NCBI RefSeq assembly: GCF_045062745.1 | Contig: NZ_JBJGED010000022.1 | Location: 62,001 to 126,000, forward strand | Direction: 5' to 3' | Source of the DNA: Paenibacillus_AA sp045062745 | Lineage (GTDB): Bacteria > Bacillota > Bacilli > Paenibacillales > NBRC-103111 | Length of the DNA: 64,000 nt | Shown here: piece by piece, positions 16,688 through 25,664 of the stretch | Layout: each line of letters begins with the position of its first letter | Position numbering within the stretch: position 1 is the first letter of the stretch | The notes under the pieces: model-generated | What the model was told of the DNA's origin: nothing | The model's database searches: none | The model's input: the letters and a program-made list of their open reading frames with translations, nothing else | Program-made: the position numbers and the translations under genes

Positions 16688-18367
16688 ATGAACTCATGGA
16701 AACTTACTAGGAAGGGCTGGGGGCGCATAGCCGTGCTGCTCATAGCCTTCTTCGCGCTGAGTACCGGCATGCTGGGACAAGCCCAGCCGGCGTCCGCCCA
16801 CTCGATCCTGATCAAGGCGGAGCCGGAGCCGAACACGCGGCTCGACGTCTCGCCGGAACAGATCGTCTTGACATTTAACGAACGGCTCGAAACGGAGCTG
16901 TATTACATTAAACTGTTCGACGAGGTCGGGCGAGAGCCGTTGAAGGAGAAGGCGACCCTCTCGCAAGACCAGAAAGTGATGACGCTCCGGCTGCCGAAGC
17001 TGGACGAAGGCCGCTATACCGTCTCGTATCATGTGATCTCGGCAGACGGCCATCCTGTAGAAGGCGCTTATGTGCTCGTGATCGGACAAGCGTCCGACGG
17101 CGGCACGAGCACGGGCTCGGGTGAGTCGCTGCATGCGGGTCATGGCGGCTTGTCGGCGGACATGAGCCTGACGGACCTTCTGCGCTATGTCTTCCGCATC
17201 GTCTACTACTTCAGCCTGCTGACGCTGGCAGGTGTGGCGTTCTGGGGCATGTGGCTGCGCAAGGACGTCTTGCCGCAGACCGGAGCGCTGTCCTATTATG
17301 CGGGCTGGCTGCTGTCGCTGCAGCGTGTCTATCTCATCTCGCTCCTGGCGTTTATTTACTTTCACTACAAAGATCTGCTTGGCGACCAAGGCGCCGATCA
17401 ATTGGTATCGCTCTTCACGGGCACATGGGTCGGACGCTCCTGGATCGCGAGCCTGGTGCTGGCGTTGCTAGGCTTCGTAGTGCTCGCCCGTCACAAGGTG
17501 CTCGACTGCATCTGGATCGGTCTGCTGCTGCTCGCGAAAAGCTGGAACGGCCATGCGATGGGGTACGATCCTCAGTGGCTGATGGTGCTCCTGGATTGGC
17601 TGCACCTGATTGCCGCTGCGATCTGGGCCGGCGGTCTGCTGCTTCTCGTCTCCGCGTGGAAATCGCACCGGGCGTTCGTGGACGCGTTGCTGCCGCGATT
17701 CTCTCGCGTTGCGCTATGGTCGCTTCTGGGGCTCGCTATTAGCGGCGCGATCTCGGTGCTGATCTATTTGCCCTCGCTGCGCTACTTGCTCTACTCGCAG
17801 TGGGGCAAGCTGATGATCGCCAAAGTTGTGTTCGTCGTGATGGTCGTGCTGATCGCGGCGGGCATCCGGATGGCGATGAAGAAGAAGAACGACAAGGACT
17901 TGAAGGATTACATGCGTCTCGATCTGGCCGCAATGGCGATCATCGTCGTCCTGGTTGGCCTGCTGACGTACATCAGTCCGGTGCCGCCCAACGAGCCGCT
18001 CTACTGGCATGAGATGGGCGAGAAGGTCCATATGACGGCCAAGATCAGCCCGAAGGTGCCGGGAGACAACCAGATTCAGGTCGATGTGTGGATGCTGGAG
18101 AAGACCGGCCAGCCGAAGCAGGTCGAGCTGTATCTAAGGAACAAGAACAAGACCGACATCGCCCCGATCTCGGTGCCGCTGCAGCAGTCCACGGTGGAGA
18201 AGGATCAGAGCAGCAGCGACTTCGAGGACGAGGAGCGGTACGTGAAATATACGTACAAGGCGTCCGGCCCGTTCATTCCGTTCGCCGGAGACTGGGAGCT
18301 CGAATTCCGCGCCATGGACGGTCAAGACGATGAGACGGTGTACAAAAACGTGATGCGCGTTTATTAA
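16688..18367 (+). CDS. ycnJ: Copper import/resistance protein YcnJ (CopC-CopD fusion)
   Basis: 559 residues. The signal peptide ends SAHSILIK, leaving an N-terminal His in the mature CopC domain, the usual copper ligand of this family, with a further DGHPVEGAY block. A Gly/Ser/His linker is followed by a CopD membrane domain of about eight TM segments and a C-terminal soluble domain (YtkA-like, KASGPFIPFAGDW). In B. subtilis YcnJ is induced by copper limitation and proposed to import copper. It is followed by a two-component pair and ycnI. Confidence 0.9.
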   Translation: MNSWKLTRKGWGRIAVLLIAFFALSTGMLGQAQPASAHSILIKAEPEPNTRLDVSPEQIVLTFNERLETELYYIKLFDEVGREPLKEKATLSQDQKVMTLRLPKLDEGRYTVSYHVISADGHPVEGAYVLVIGQASDGGTSTGSGESLHAGHGGLSADMSLTDLLRYVFRIVYYFSLLTLAGVAFWGMWLRKDVLPQTGALSYYAGWLLSLQRVYLISLLAFIYFHYKDLLGDQGADQLVSLFTGTWVGRSWIASLVLALLGFVVLARHKVLDCIWIGLLLLAKSWNGHAMGYDPQWLMVLLDWLHLIAAAIWAGGLLLLVSAWKSHRAFVDALLPRFSRVALWSLLGLAISGAISVLIYLPSLRYLLYSQWGKLMIAKVVFVVMVVLIAAGIRMAMKKKNDKDLKDYMRLDLAAMAIIVVLVGLLTYISPVPPNEPLYWHEMGEKVHMTAKISPKVPGDNQIQVDVWMLEKTGQPKQVELYLRNKNKTDIAPISVPLQQSTVEKDQSSSDFEDEERYVKYTYKASGPFIPFAGDWELEFRAMDGQDDETVYKNVMRVY

Positions 18368-18406
18368 ATAATCGGGCTTCGCGAGGAGCAGGAGGGGACG
18401 GTCTGG

Positions 18407-19213
18407 ATGTCGCTGCGCACGCTCAAGTGGTTTACGATATTGCTGCCTCCGCTCGTCATCGGCGGCTTCGAGATGATCCGCCATGAGCTCTTGCTCCGCT
18501 ACTTGTCGATGGAAACCGGTAATCTATACATCATCCTGCTGACGTTCGTGCTCTCGATCCTGTTCGCCAACTGGATGTTTCGCAACATCGAGACGATGAA
18601 TGCGAGCTTGTCGCAGGAGCAGGCGAAGCGGGCCGTCTATGAGGAGCGGGAACGGCTCGCCCGGGAGCTGCATGACAACATCGCGCAGAACTTGTTCTTC
18701 CTGAACGTGCAATTGAAGAAGGGCAAGACGGAAGAGGCGCTCTCCGCCGTAGCCGAGATCGATCATCATCTGCGCCAGGCGATCTTCAACCTGCGCTCCA
18801 TGCCGGAGGACGGCGTCGCGTTCCAGGAGCGGGTTCATGAGTGGGTGCAGCAATGGGAGACGATGACCGGCGTGGACGTCACCGAGCGCGTGGCGTGGGA
18901 GCGGGTGACGCTGACGCCGACGGAGCAAGTGCAGCTGTTCTCCATCATGCAGGAGGCGTTCACGAATATCCGCAAGCATTCCCAAGCTTCCAGCGCGGAG
19001 CTTAGGCTCCTCGAGGAACCGGACGGGTGGACGATGACGATCCGCGATGACGGGGTCGGACCTCGTGCCTACGACGCGGGGCCGAATCAGTACGGCGTCT
19101 CGATGATGCGCAAGCGAGCGATCGAGCTGGGGGCGACCTTCGAGCTGCGCCACGCTGCGGACGGAAGCGGCACGGAGGTAATCGTGCGACGGCGGAAGCC
19201 GGAAGGAACTTGA
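18407..19213 (+). CDS. NarL-type sensor histidine kinase
   Basis: 268 residues. Two N-terminal TM segments (about 10-25 and 40-60) with almost no external loop, then HisKA_3 with His89 in ERLARELHDNIAQNL and a HATPase domain with the N box IMQEAFTNIRKHSQA and the G box RDDGVGPR. Short-loop kinases of this type often sense the membrane or rely on a partner protein. ATG 18407 follows AGGAGGGG. It lies 23 bases before its regulator, inside the ycnJ/ycnI block, which suggests copper- or envelope-linked sensing. Confidence 0.9.
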   Translation: MSLRTLKWFTILLPPLVIGGFEMIRHELLLRYLSMETGNLYIILLTFVLSILFANWMFRNIETMNASLSQEQAKRAVYEERERLARELHDNIAQNLFFLNVQLKKGKTEEALSAVAEIDHHLRQAIFNLRSMPEDGVAFQERVHEWVQQWETMTGVDVTERVAWERVTLTPTEQVQLFSIMQEAFTNIRKHSQASSAELRLLEEPDGWTMTIRDDGVGPRAYDAGPNQYGVSMMRKRAIELGATFELRHAADGSGTEVIVRRRKPEGT

Positions 19214-19236
19214 TGTATGATTAGGAGGGCTGCCGG

Positions 19237-19923
19237 ATGGAAGGGAAACCGTATCGCATCTTGATCGCCGACGATCATCCTCTCGCCAGGAGGGCGGTCC
19301 GCACTTTGCTGGAAGGCGATGCCTGGTTCGAGGTGGCCGGCGAGGCGGCCGACGGGCAGGAAGCGATTGCGCTGTGCGGCTCGCTTCAGCCCGATCTGGT
19401 GCTGATGGACATCCATATGCCGGTTCACTCCGGCTTGGATGCGACGAAAACGATCAAACAGCTGTACCCCCACGTTCGCGTCATTATGCTGACCGTCTCC
19501 GATCATGCGGCCGACCTGTTCACCGCCATTCAATACGGGGCCCAAGGCTACCTGCTGAAGAACATGGACCCCGACGACTGGCTTGCCTACTTGCGCGCGC
19601 TACTGGACGAGGATGCGGCTGTCTCGCGGAGGCTCGCGGACAAGCTGTTCCAGCACTTCCGCACGGGGACGGCCGGCAGCGGGGCCCAGCCGGACCCGGA
19701 TCCCGGACTGCTGACTCCGCGCGAGCGCGAGCTTGTTGTCTGCGTCTCCTCCGGGGAGACGAACCGGCAGATTGCGGAGCGCCTCATGATCGCCGAGAAT
19801 ACCGTCAAGAATCACATTAAGAACATTCTGGAGAAGCTGCAGCTCGAGAATCGGGTACAGTTGACCGCGTACGCCGTTCGCCATGGACTGACACAGAAGC
19901 TTCACACTCGCGGGGAAAAATAG
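19237..19923 (+). CDS. NarL/FixJ-type response regulator
   Basis: 228 residues. Receiver domain with DDHPLA, Asp58 in LVLMDIHMP and Lys in GYLLKNMDP, then a LuxR-type HTH (LTPRERELVVCVSSGETNRQ, TVKNHIKNILEKL). ATG 19237 follows AGGAGGG. It forms a cognate pair with the kinase upstream. Its position between ycnJ and ycnI makes these genes the first targets to test; B. subtilis instead uses the DeoR-like YcnK for this operon. Confidence 0.93.
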   Translation: MEGKPYRILIADDHPLARRAVRTLLEGDAWFEVAGEAADGQEAIALCGSLQPDLVLMDIHMPVHSGLDATKTIKQLYPHVRVIMLTVSDHAADLFTAIQYGAQGYLLKNMDPDDWLAYLRALLDEDAAVSRRLADKLFQHFRTGTAGSGAQPDPDPGLLTPRERELVVCVSSGETNRQIAERLMIAENTVKNHIKNILEKLQLENRVQLTAYAVRHGLTQKLHTRGEK

Positions 19924-20022
19924 CCCGGTTGAGTCATTCTCAACTTGTCCGATATTGACTACATTAATAGAGGGCTGATGCCTTCAAGCGAGTCGAATAC
20001 GGTCAAATGGGGGATGATGGGA

Positions 20023-20649
20023 ATGAAAAAAGTAACGCTGCTGCTGTCCGCTAGCCTGCTGATGATGATGCTGTTCGCCAGCATGGCAAGCGCGCATGTG
20101 GTCGTATATCCGCAACAAACGACGCAAAACGCATTTGAGAAATTTACGGTCCGGGTACCGAGCGAGACGGCGAATACGAATACGGTGAAGGTCGAGATCA
20201 AGTTCCCGGAGGGGGTAACGGTCTCGCGGGTGGAGCCGAAGCCGGATTGGAAGTATGAGCTGACGAAGGACGCGACGGGCAAAATTACGGGTGTCGTCTT
20301 CACGGCTACGGGAGCCGGCTTGGCGGCGACCGAGTTCACAGAGTTCAACCTGTCCGGGAAAGTCGCGGCCGATGCCAAGACGCTGTCCTGGAAATCGTAC
20401 CAGACGTACAAAGACGGGAGCGTCGCGGAATGGGTCGGCGCGGAAGGCTCGCAGAAGCCGGCATCCGTGACGACGGTGAAGGCCGCGGCTGCTGCGGACG
20501 CCGGCGGCCACGACACCGGCCACCAGGCTGCGGCAGGCGGTGAATCCGCCGGCAGCGAGTCGAGCCCGCTGCCGCTGATCCTGTCGATCGTCGCCGTCGT
20601 GCTGGGCGCGCTCTCGCTGGTAGTCTCTCTAACGCGCAAGACGAAGTAA
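20023..20649 (+). CDS. ycnI: Copper-binding protein YcnI (DUF1775)
   Basis: 208 residues. The signal peptide is cut before HVVVYPQQT, leaving the mature N-terminal His that binds Cu(II) in YcnI-type DUF1775 proteins. The conserved KFTVRVPSE and PDWKYEL blocks are present, and a C-terminal TM anchor precedes a basic tail (LTRKTK). A Gly/Ala/His-rich linker (AGGHDTGHQ) may bind metal. I chose ATG 20023 because it gives a clean signal peptide; the upstream in-frame extension is not hydrophobic. Confidence 0.88.
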   Translation: MKKVTLLLSASLLMMMLFASMASAHVVVYPQQTTQNAFEKFTVRVPSETANTNTVKVEIKFPEGVTVSRVEPKPDWKYELTKDATGKITGVVFTATGAGLAATEFTEFNLSGKVAADAKTLSWKSYQTYKDGSVAEWVGAEGSQKPASVTTVKAAAAADAGGHDTGHQAAAGGESAGSESSPLPLILSIVAVVLGALSLVVSLTRKTK

Positions 20650-20657
20650 GGATGTAG

Positions 20658-20696
20658 AAACGGCCGAATGTGGGGCTTCCACTTCGGCCGTTTTTC
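20658..20696 (+). terminator. Intrinsic terminator after ycnI
   Basis: A long stem (AACGGCCGAA paired with TTCGGCCGTT, extended by GTGG/CCAC) is followed by a T run. It closes the ycnJ-ycnI operon. Confidence 0.9.
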
Positions 20697-20783
20697 ATTG
20701 CGTCGGGTCGGAACGGAATAAATTGGACTTCTCGTGGGAGCCTATGAGTAGTCAGGTTATTCCAAAACGAAAGGGAGATGTCG

Positions 20784-21011
20784 ATGACTACGGGGTTCTG
20801 GATGGGCATAGTGGCGATCGCTGCCATTCTGGCCGGCGGATTGATCTACACCCTGAACGCGAACAATCGAAATCAACAAAAAGAGATGGACAACAATGTC
20901 GCCGGGGCGGTGAAAAAAAGCCCGATTCTGGCGAATCCGGTTCTGCTCAGCTATGTTTTATTTCCAATCTTGGTCATTGTGGCGGCGATGATTATTTTTC
21001 AATATTTCTAG
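20784..21011 (+). CDS. Small two-TM membrane protein
   Basis: 75 residues: TM1 about 5-24, a charged cytoplasmic or external loop (NANNRNQQKEMDNNV) and TM2 about 52-72 ending IIFQYF. AAAGGGAG sits at good spacing from ATG 20784; an ATG at 20778 overlaps that site. It is followed after 12 bases by the next gene, so the two are probably cotranscribed. No family is recognised. Confidence 0.7.
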   Translation: MTTGFWMGIVAIAAILAGGLIYTLNANNRNQQKEMDNNVAGAVKKSPILANPVLLSYVLFPILVIVAAMIIFQYF

Positions 21012-21023
21012 GAGGGATGAAAA

Positions 21024-21392
21024 GTGGAAGCACATCCATACTACGTGTCCGTTCAAGCGGGTACCATTCTCGACAACCAGGGCGACGCGGCCTACGAGTT
21101 TCAAATCAACGCCACCGAAGAGGAGGTTAGTTACCTTCACAACTTGCTGATGGAATTGCAGGACTGGGAAAAGGCTATCTATCTTCGAGCACCTCTCCCC
21201 AGCATTCCCTATCATGACGATGAAGAGAACGTCGGGTACGACAGCACGCTGAAAAAAATCTATGCCTATATTCACAAGTTGGGAGATGAGGAGGCCAAAC
21301 GGACCATCGACGCCATGGACCTGGACAGACTAGGAACCCCCTATCCAACCCCACCTGAAACGGAAGCTCCCTCCGAATCTCCGCGCGCTTAA
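21024..21392 (+). CDS. Conserved hypothetical protein
   Basis: 122 residues from GTG 21024, preceded by AGGAGGG with 7-base spacing. It begins MEAHPYYVSVQAGTILDNQG and has a predicted alpha/beta core with the EEVSYLHNLLMELQDWE helix. The tail is Pro/Glu rich. It resembles uncharacterised Paenibacillaceae proteins; no domain is assigned. Its stop overlaps the stop of the convergent MFS gene by 4 bases. Confidence 0.7.
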   Translation: MEAHPYYVSVQAGTILDNQGDAAYEFQINATEEEVSYLHNLLMELQDWEKAIYLRAPLPSIPYHDDEENVGYDSTLKKIYAYIHKLGDEEAKRTIDAMDLDRLGTPYPTPPETEAPSESPRA

Positions 21393-22582
21393 CCGACCCG
21401 AAAAGCGGGATCCGGGACCGTCAAGCCGGCTCCCTCCGGCTTCCGGTCCGGCAACCAGCGATAGGCCGCGAAGAACAGCAGCCGGATCGCTACGATGACG
21501 CAGAAGCTGGCGGCGAGCGGCAGGAAGAGCAGCAGCGCGCCCGACAAGAGAGGGCCGAGCGTATTGCCCAAATGCATGACCAGCTGGAAGTCGGAGAAGT
21601 AGGCCATCTCCTTCTTGTGCTTCTCGGCGTCGCGCATCATGAGCGTGTTCGAGGACACTTCCGCCACCGCCATCATAAGTCCGTTCCAGGCTTGCAGCGA
21701 CAGCAGCAGCGCGAAGGAGGACACGAACCCGTACGGCAGCACCGATGCCGCCATTCCGACAATCGCCACGCTATAGAGCGGCACCGGACCGAATCGTTCC
21801 ATCAGCTTGCGCACGAACGGAAGCGAGAGCGCCGAGACGATGCCGGACACGACGACGAAGTAAGCGATCTGTGTATTGCTCAGGTGAAGCGTCTTCACGT
21901 GATAGATTGTGAATAGCGGGGGGACCATGGCGATGCCGGTGTTATTCAACCCCATCCACCAGATGCGGCGGTCGCACTCCTGGAACGGTCGCACCCAGGA
22001 CAGCTGCAGCTTGACTTTCTCACGAGGCGCGAGCCCCGCGATCAACGCCATGCCGGTGAAGGTGGACAAGCAGCCGATCAGCATCGAACCTACATAATTA
22101 TAGGGGAACCACGCATCCGACGCATCGAGCACCCACCCGATCATCATGCTGCCGACCGTCGCGATGACGATCGCGATAATTTTGACCCGGCTGAACAAGG
22201 TCGGGAAGTAGTCGGCCGCGATGACGCGACGCATAATCGCCGGCTGTTGCGCAGAGGTGACGATCACGGAGACCGCGTTGATGCTCCAGAAGACGAACAG
22301 GACGGGGATCGGATTCGGCAGCAGAATCGACAGCGCCATGCAGATGAAGGCGAACTGCCGGATATAGCCGCTTACCAGGAAGACCCCCCGGGTGACGGGC
22401 AGCTGGCGGGTTAGAAAAGCAAGGGACAAGGCGCAGAAGAAAGCCGGAAGCGAGTTCGACAAGGCGATCTGAAAGTCGCTGGCCCCGAGCCGTGCGATCA
22501 GTACCCCGAGGAAGGTGAAGAAGGAAACACTCTTGATGTTTTGCAGGACCGCGTCTAGATAAATTCTCGTTTCGGCTTTCAT
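21389..22582 (-). CDS. MFS transporter
   Basis: 397 residues with about 12 hydrophobic segments and MFS features, including a central charged loop (LAPREKVKLQL) and a second-half loop VRKLMERFGPVP. It belongs to the uncharacterised Firmicute MFS group with short N-termini (MKAETRIYLDAVLQNIKS). The substrate cannot be inferred. It has no transcriptional partner. The gap upstream (22583-22711) shows nothing beyond possible promoter sequence. Confidence 0.85.
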   Translation of the reverse strand: MKAETRIYLDAVLQNIKSVSFFTFLGVLIARLGASDFQIALSNSLPAFFCALSLAFLTRQLPVTRGVFLVSGYIRQFAFICMALSILLPNPIPVLFVFWSINAVSVIVTSAQQPAIMRRVIAADYFPTLFSRVKIIAIVIATVGSMMIGWVLDASDAWFPYNYVGSMLIGCLSTFTGMALIAGLAPREKVKLQLSWVRPFQECDRRIWWMGLNNTGIAMVPPLFTIYHVKTLHLSNTQIAYFVVVSGIVSALSLPFVRKLMERFGPVPLYSVAIVGMAASVLPYGFVSSFALLLSLQAWNGLMMAVAEVSSNTLMMRDAEKHKKEMAYFSDFQLVMHLGNTLGPLLSGALLLFLPLAASFCVIVAIRLLFFAAYRWLPDRKPEGAGLTVPDPAFRVG

Positions 22583-22711
22583 GCTGCTTTCGGACCTTTC
22601 TCAGAAAATGCCGTATTCTAGCGGAGTTTCAGGACAATATTGACTGTTTCGTAGTTAGCTTACTCCCCCGCCGTATTGAAGAACATGGACATCTCCCGCA
22701 GAAAACATGGA

Positions 22712-23134
22712 TTATTTGCTCACTTGCTTGAGCAGCTTCTCGATATTGATCCCGTTAATGACCAAGCCGGAAATCTCGCAGTTGTCCAAGGTGACGCCCG
22801 ACAGATTGCAATCCGTGAACCTTCCCTGGCTGAGATTGCAATGCGTGAATTGGACCGGCGGCTTCTCGGTGGATGCCTGCGGCTCGGCCTCATCCTTGTT
22901 CCCGAACCCGATATAGCGAAAATGCGCCCCGCCCCATTGGGCCCCGTCGATATCCAGCCGGCTCAGATTGGCGTCGGAGATGGTCATTCCCGTCAAGTTG
23001 ACGTCATTCAAGCGGATGCCGCTCAGATTGCAGCATTGGAAGGCGACCTGTTCGGCACTGACGTTTTTGAAGCTGGACCCGGATACGTCGGCATTTACAA
23101 CGGTTAACGACTTCTTTTCATTTTCAAGGCGCAT
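22712..23134 (-). CDS. Pentapeptide repeat protein
   Basis: 140 residues from ATG 23134 after GGGAGGAATCC. Two runs of A(D/N)LXX repeats are seen (NLSGIRLNDVNLTGMTISDA and NLSQGRFTDCNLSGVTLDNC), separated by a short insertion with PQASTEKPP. These fold as a right-handed quadrilateral beta-helix. Some family members mimic DNA and protect gyrase, but this one is short and interrupted, so no function is claimed. Confidence 0.85.
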   Translation of the reverse strand: MRLENEKKSLTVVNADVSGSSFKNVSAEQVAFQCCNLSGIRLNDVNLTGMTISDANLSRLDIDGAQWGGAHFRYIGFGNKDEAEPQASTEKPPVQFTHCNLSQGRFTDCNLSGVTLDNCEISGLVINGINIEKLLKQVSK

Positions 23135-23217
23135 TTGGATTCCTCCCGGAATTGGATAGACAACCACTTCCATTTTAACCCAAGAGCCGTACCCTGTATA
23201 GATTTTGCGCGGCGAAG

Positions 23218-23226
23218 TGATATACT
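23218..23226 (+). promoter_or_regulatory. Extended -10 promoter of the ankyrin lipoprotein gene
   Basis: TGATATACT matches the extended -10 (TGnTATACT), about 40 bases before the GTG start at 23267. No good -35 is seen. Confidence 0.4.
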
Positions 23227-23266
23227 GAGGGCATTGGAAAAAACGGAACCGATGGAGGTGGTCGAT

Positions 23267-25108
23267 GTGAACAAGCGACTCCGCTTGCTCAGCTTCGTGA
23301 GCGCGACGCTCATGCTGCTGGCGGGCTGCGAGCCGTCCAAGGAGCTGGCCGTCTCTCCCGTAGAAGGCTCCCCGACCGGTTCGACAGCCCGCCCTGAAGC
23401 CACGGGGACAACCGCTCCGACCGCCAGTCCAAGCGCGAATCCGAACTTCGACACGATCGCGCCCAGCATGAGCCCGATTTTGCCGACTTCGCCGCCTTTC
23501 AGTACTCCCGCTCCGACCGCGAGTATGATCCGAGGGACACCGTCGCCCGCCGGAAGCCCGACCCCAAGCGGGCCTAGCGCGACGCCGGATCCGGACGGAG
23601 AGTCTGCAACTGCGTTCGAATCGCGCCAGGACGAGATCTCGAGACCGAGTCCGGATTCGAAGACGAGCTGGGACGTTCGGCTTGGCAACCATACATATCA
23701 AGTAACAGTAGCTATAGATCCCCAAAAATCGCTGCTCGTGGCGGCGACCGAAGCGGGACAGCGGACTCCGTTGACACGGGAATCGTTCGGCGAAGCAGGC
23801 ACCTTGGTCGTGACCCCGATCGAGAACGGATCCGGCGCCCGCACGCTCTTGATCGAAGCTTCCTCCGGGAACGCGGGGGCGGACATTCGGTCCACTGTTC
23901 TCGCCCTGGACGCGAGCGGACAGCTAACACTGGCGGCCGATCCGTTTCTGGCGCTGAATACGGCCCGATTGTCGGAGCACGTACCTCGTATGAAGGACGA
24001 GGCGCTCAAAGCATGGGTGACGGGTAAATATATGGGTTTCCACACAGCGCGGTTTCAATCGTATACGGCCACGGGGCCGAATGCGGGCACTGTGAGCTAC
24101 AACGTAGGCAGCGAGCCCGTGCTCGTATCGGGCAAGGCGGACGTGCAGTACGACTTCGACAAGCAGCAATTCGCGCTGAATGCGGTCACGAACGCCACCT
24201 TCGAGGATGCGCTCGCCAGCCCGTCCTGCTCGAGCATTATCCGGGTGCAGGATCCGCAATTCGGCGAGATTCTCGCCTGGTCGGAGAACAAGAATCCCGA
24301 CTCCTACCGGTTCGCGGCGATCAACCCGACGTATCTGGCGCAAGCGGTGGCCTGCGGGGAATCGCTAGACAAGCCGTTCAAGAACGGCTCCTCTTATTTG
24401 CTGGAGACGATCGTACGGTATTACGACAAGCCGGAATTGCTCAAAGGCATCCTCGGCGCTTGGAAGCCGAATCCGCGCATTCAGGACCGGAATGGCCGGA
24501 GCGCCTATACGATCGCATTGGCTGCAGGAGTGCAGGAGCCTGAGCTTCTGGGACGGCTGCGCGAAGGAATGACGGCAGCGCAAGCGACGGCCGAGGAGCA
24601 GGCGGTGAAGCTGGCTCTGCACGGAAGCCGACTGTCCATGGCGGAGATGCAGCAGCTCATTAAGGGCGGCATCTCGATCAACACCGATCTGTCGGACTAC
24701 GCGTACTTGCTAAGGGAGAAAGATTCGGATTACTCCAGCGGTACGATTCTGGGCAGCGCCGTCATCCATGGCGACTATGAACGGACGAAATGGCTGCTCG
24801 AGAACGGGGCGGACCCGAACCAGAAAATCGGATCGGGGGAGTACAAGCGCAGTCCGCTTCGGGCGGCGCTGACCTTGCCGGATCTGAAGGTGGCGGAGCT
24901 TCTGCTGCAGAAGAAGGCGAACCCCGATGAGGTGTACTCGACGTTCCCGGTGCAGCAGTCCCTGCTCGCGGGCAGCCGCTGCAGTCCCGACAAGGTGGCG
25001 CTGCTCAAGAAGTACGGAGCGGCGAAGTGGATCATGTACGACCCGGACCCCTCGATGCGGGTGGATTACAAGACCGAGGACGAGATTATGAAGCTGGCTT
25101 GCAAATAA
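23267..25108 (+). CDS. Ankyrin-repeat lipoprotein
   Basis: 613 residues from GTG 23267, with GGAGGTGG upstream. The signal peptide ends in lipobox LLAGC (Cys21). A Pro/Thr/Ser-rich linker follows (about 25-130), then a novel beta-rich middle domain (about 140-380) and C-terminal ankyrin repeats (about 400-600) with GGISINTDLSDYAYL, LLENGADPNQK and LKVAELLLQKKANPDE. It is anchored outside the cell, where ankyrin proteins are uncommon in Firmicutes. The middle domain is unassigned. It may bind protein partners at the cell surface. Confidence 0.85.
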   Translation: MNKRLRLLSFVSATLMLLAGCEPSKELAVSPVEGSPTGSTARPEATGTTAPTASPSANPNFDTIAPSMSPILPTSPPFSTPAPTASMIRGTPSPAGSPTPSGPSATPDPDGESATAFESRQDEISRPSPDSKTSWDVRLGNHTYQVTVAIDPQKSLLVAATEAGQRTPLTRESFGEAGTLVVTPIENGSGARTLLIEASSGNAGADIRSTVLALDASGQLTLAADPFLALNTARLSEHVPRMKDEALKAWVTGKYMGFHTARFQSYTATGPNAGTVSYNVGSEPVLVSGKADVQYDFDKQQFALNAVTNATFEDALASPSCSSIIRVQDPQFGEILAWSENKNPDSYRFAAINPTYLAQAVACGESLDKPFKNGSSYLLETIVRYYDKPELLKGILGAWKPNPRIQDRNGRSAYTIALAAGVQEPELLGRLREGMTAAQATAEEQAVKLALHGSRLSMAEMQQLIKGGISINTDLSDYAYLLREKDSDYSSGTILGSAVIHGDYERTKWLLENGADPNQKIGSGEYKRSPLRAALTLPDLKVAELLLQKKANPDEVYSTFPVQQSLLAGSRCSPDKVALLKKYGAAKWIMYDPDPSMRVDYKTEDEIMKLACK

Positions 25109-25114
25109 GGCCGT

Positions 25115-25587
25115 TATTTCAAGGCTGCTCCGAAGCGACTGGTCATTTCCAAAGCAAGGAACAATTTTTCTTCCATATCATGAGGTACCGTCAATCCTTA
25201 AGCAGCGGTTGGACGAACATCCCGAAACAGTTCAACCCGGCGGACACGACGCTCGAAGAGGTGCTCCTGGCGACCCTTGCGCAGCTGCAACAAATGTGGA
25301 AGGCGGGTGCGAATTGGATTTTGGTGCTAGTGGACTTTTACCAACAAACGAAACACGATCCGGAGCTGCACGAGATGCTCAAAAGGGAGTATCGGGGTTG
25401 GGTTGCCGAAATCGAGACCTACGTGAACGTCTTAAAAGAGCAAGGATGGATCTCGCACAACAAAGATCCCCATCTCATTGCGATGCAGATCATTGCGTTC
25501 AACGAAGGATTTACGACCTTTTCGGTCCTGTTCGGAGGCTCGAATCGCGAGGCGTTCATTCAAGGTATGGTCAAGCTGCTGGCTTAA
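25115..25587 (+). pseudogene. TetR/AcrR-type regulator remnant lacking its HTH
   Basis: The frame reads GCSEATGHFQSKEQFFFHIM, which matches the end of a TetR recognition helix and the HFxSKEELF motif, followed by a complete TetR_C-like helical domain that ends at 25587 (SNREAFIQGMVKLLA). The first 30-40 residues (HTH helices 1-2 and the start codon) are absent. The fragment begins just after the stop of the lipoprotein gene. I read this as a 5'-truncated regulator; any downstream ATG start would lack DNA binding. Confidence 0.75.
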
Positions 25588-25622
25588 AATCACGGCTCTC
25601 TCGCCTAAAACCTAGCATTTAC

Positions 25623-25651
25623 TTGCATCCGGGCGGCCGATTGCATATAAT
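25623..25651 (+). promoter_or_regulatory. Promoter of the pheST T-box transcript
   Basis: TTGCAT (25623-25628), exactly 17 bases, then perfect TATAAT (25646-25651). It lies just upstream of the T-box leader. Confidence 0.75.
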
Positions 25652-25664
25652 AAGGCTTAATATT

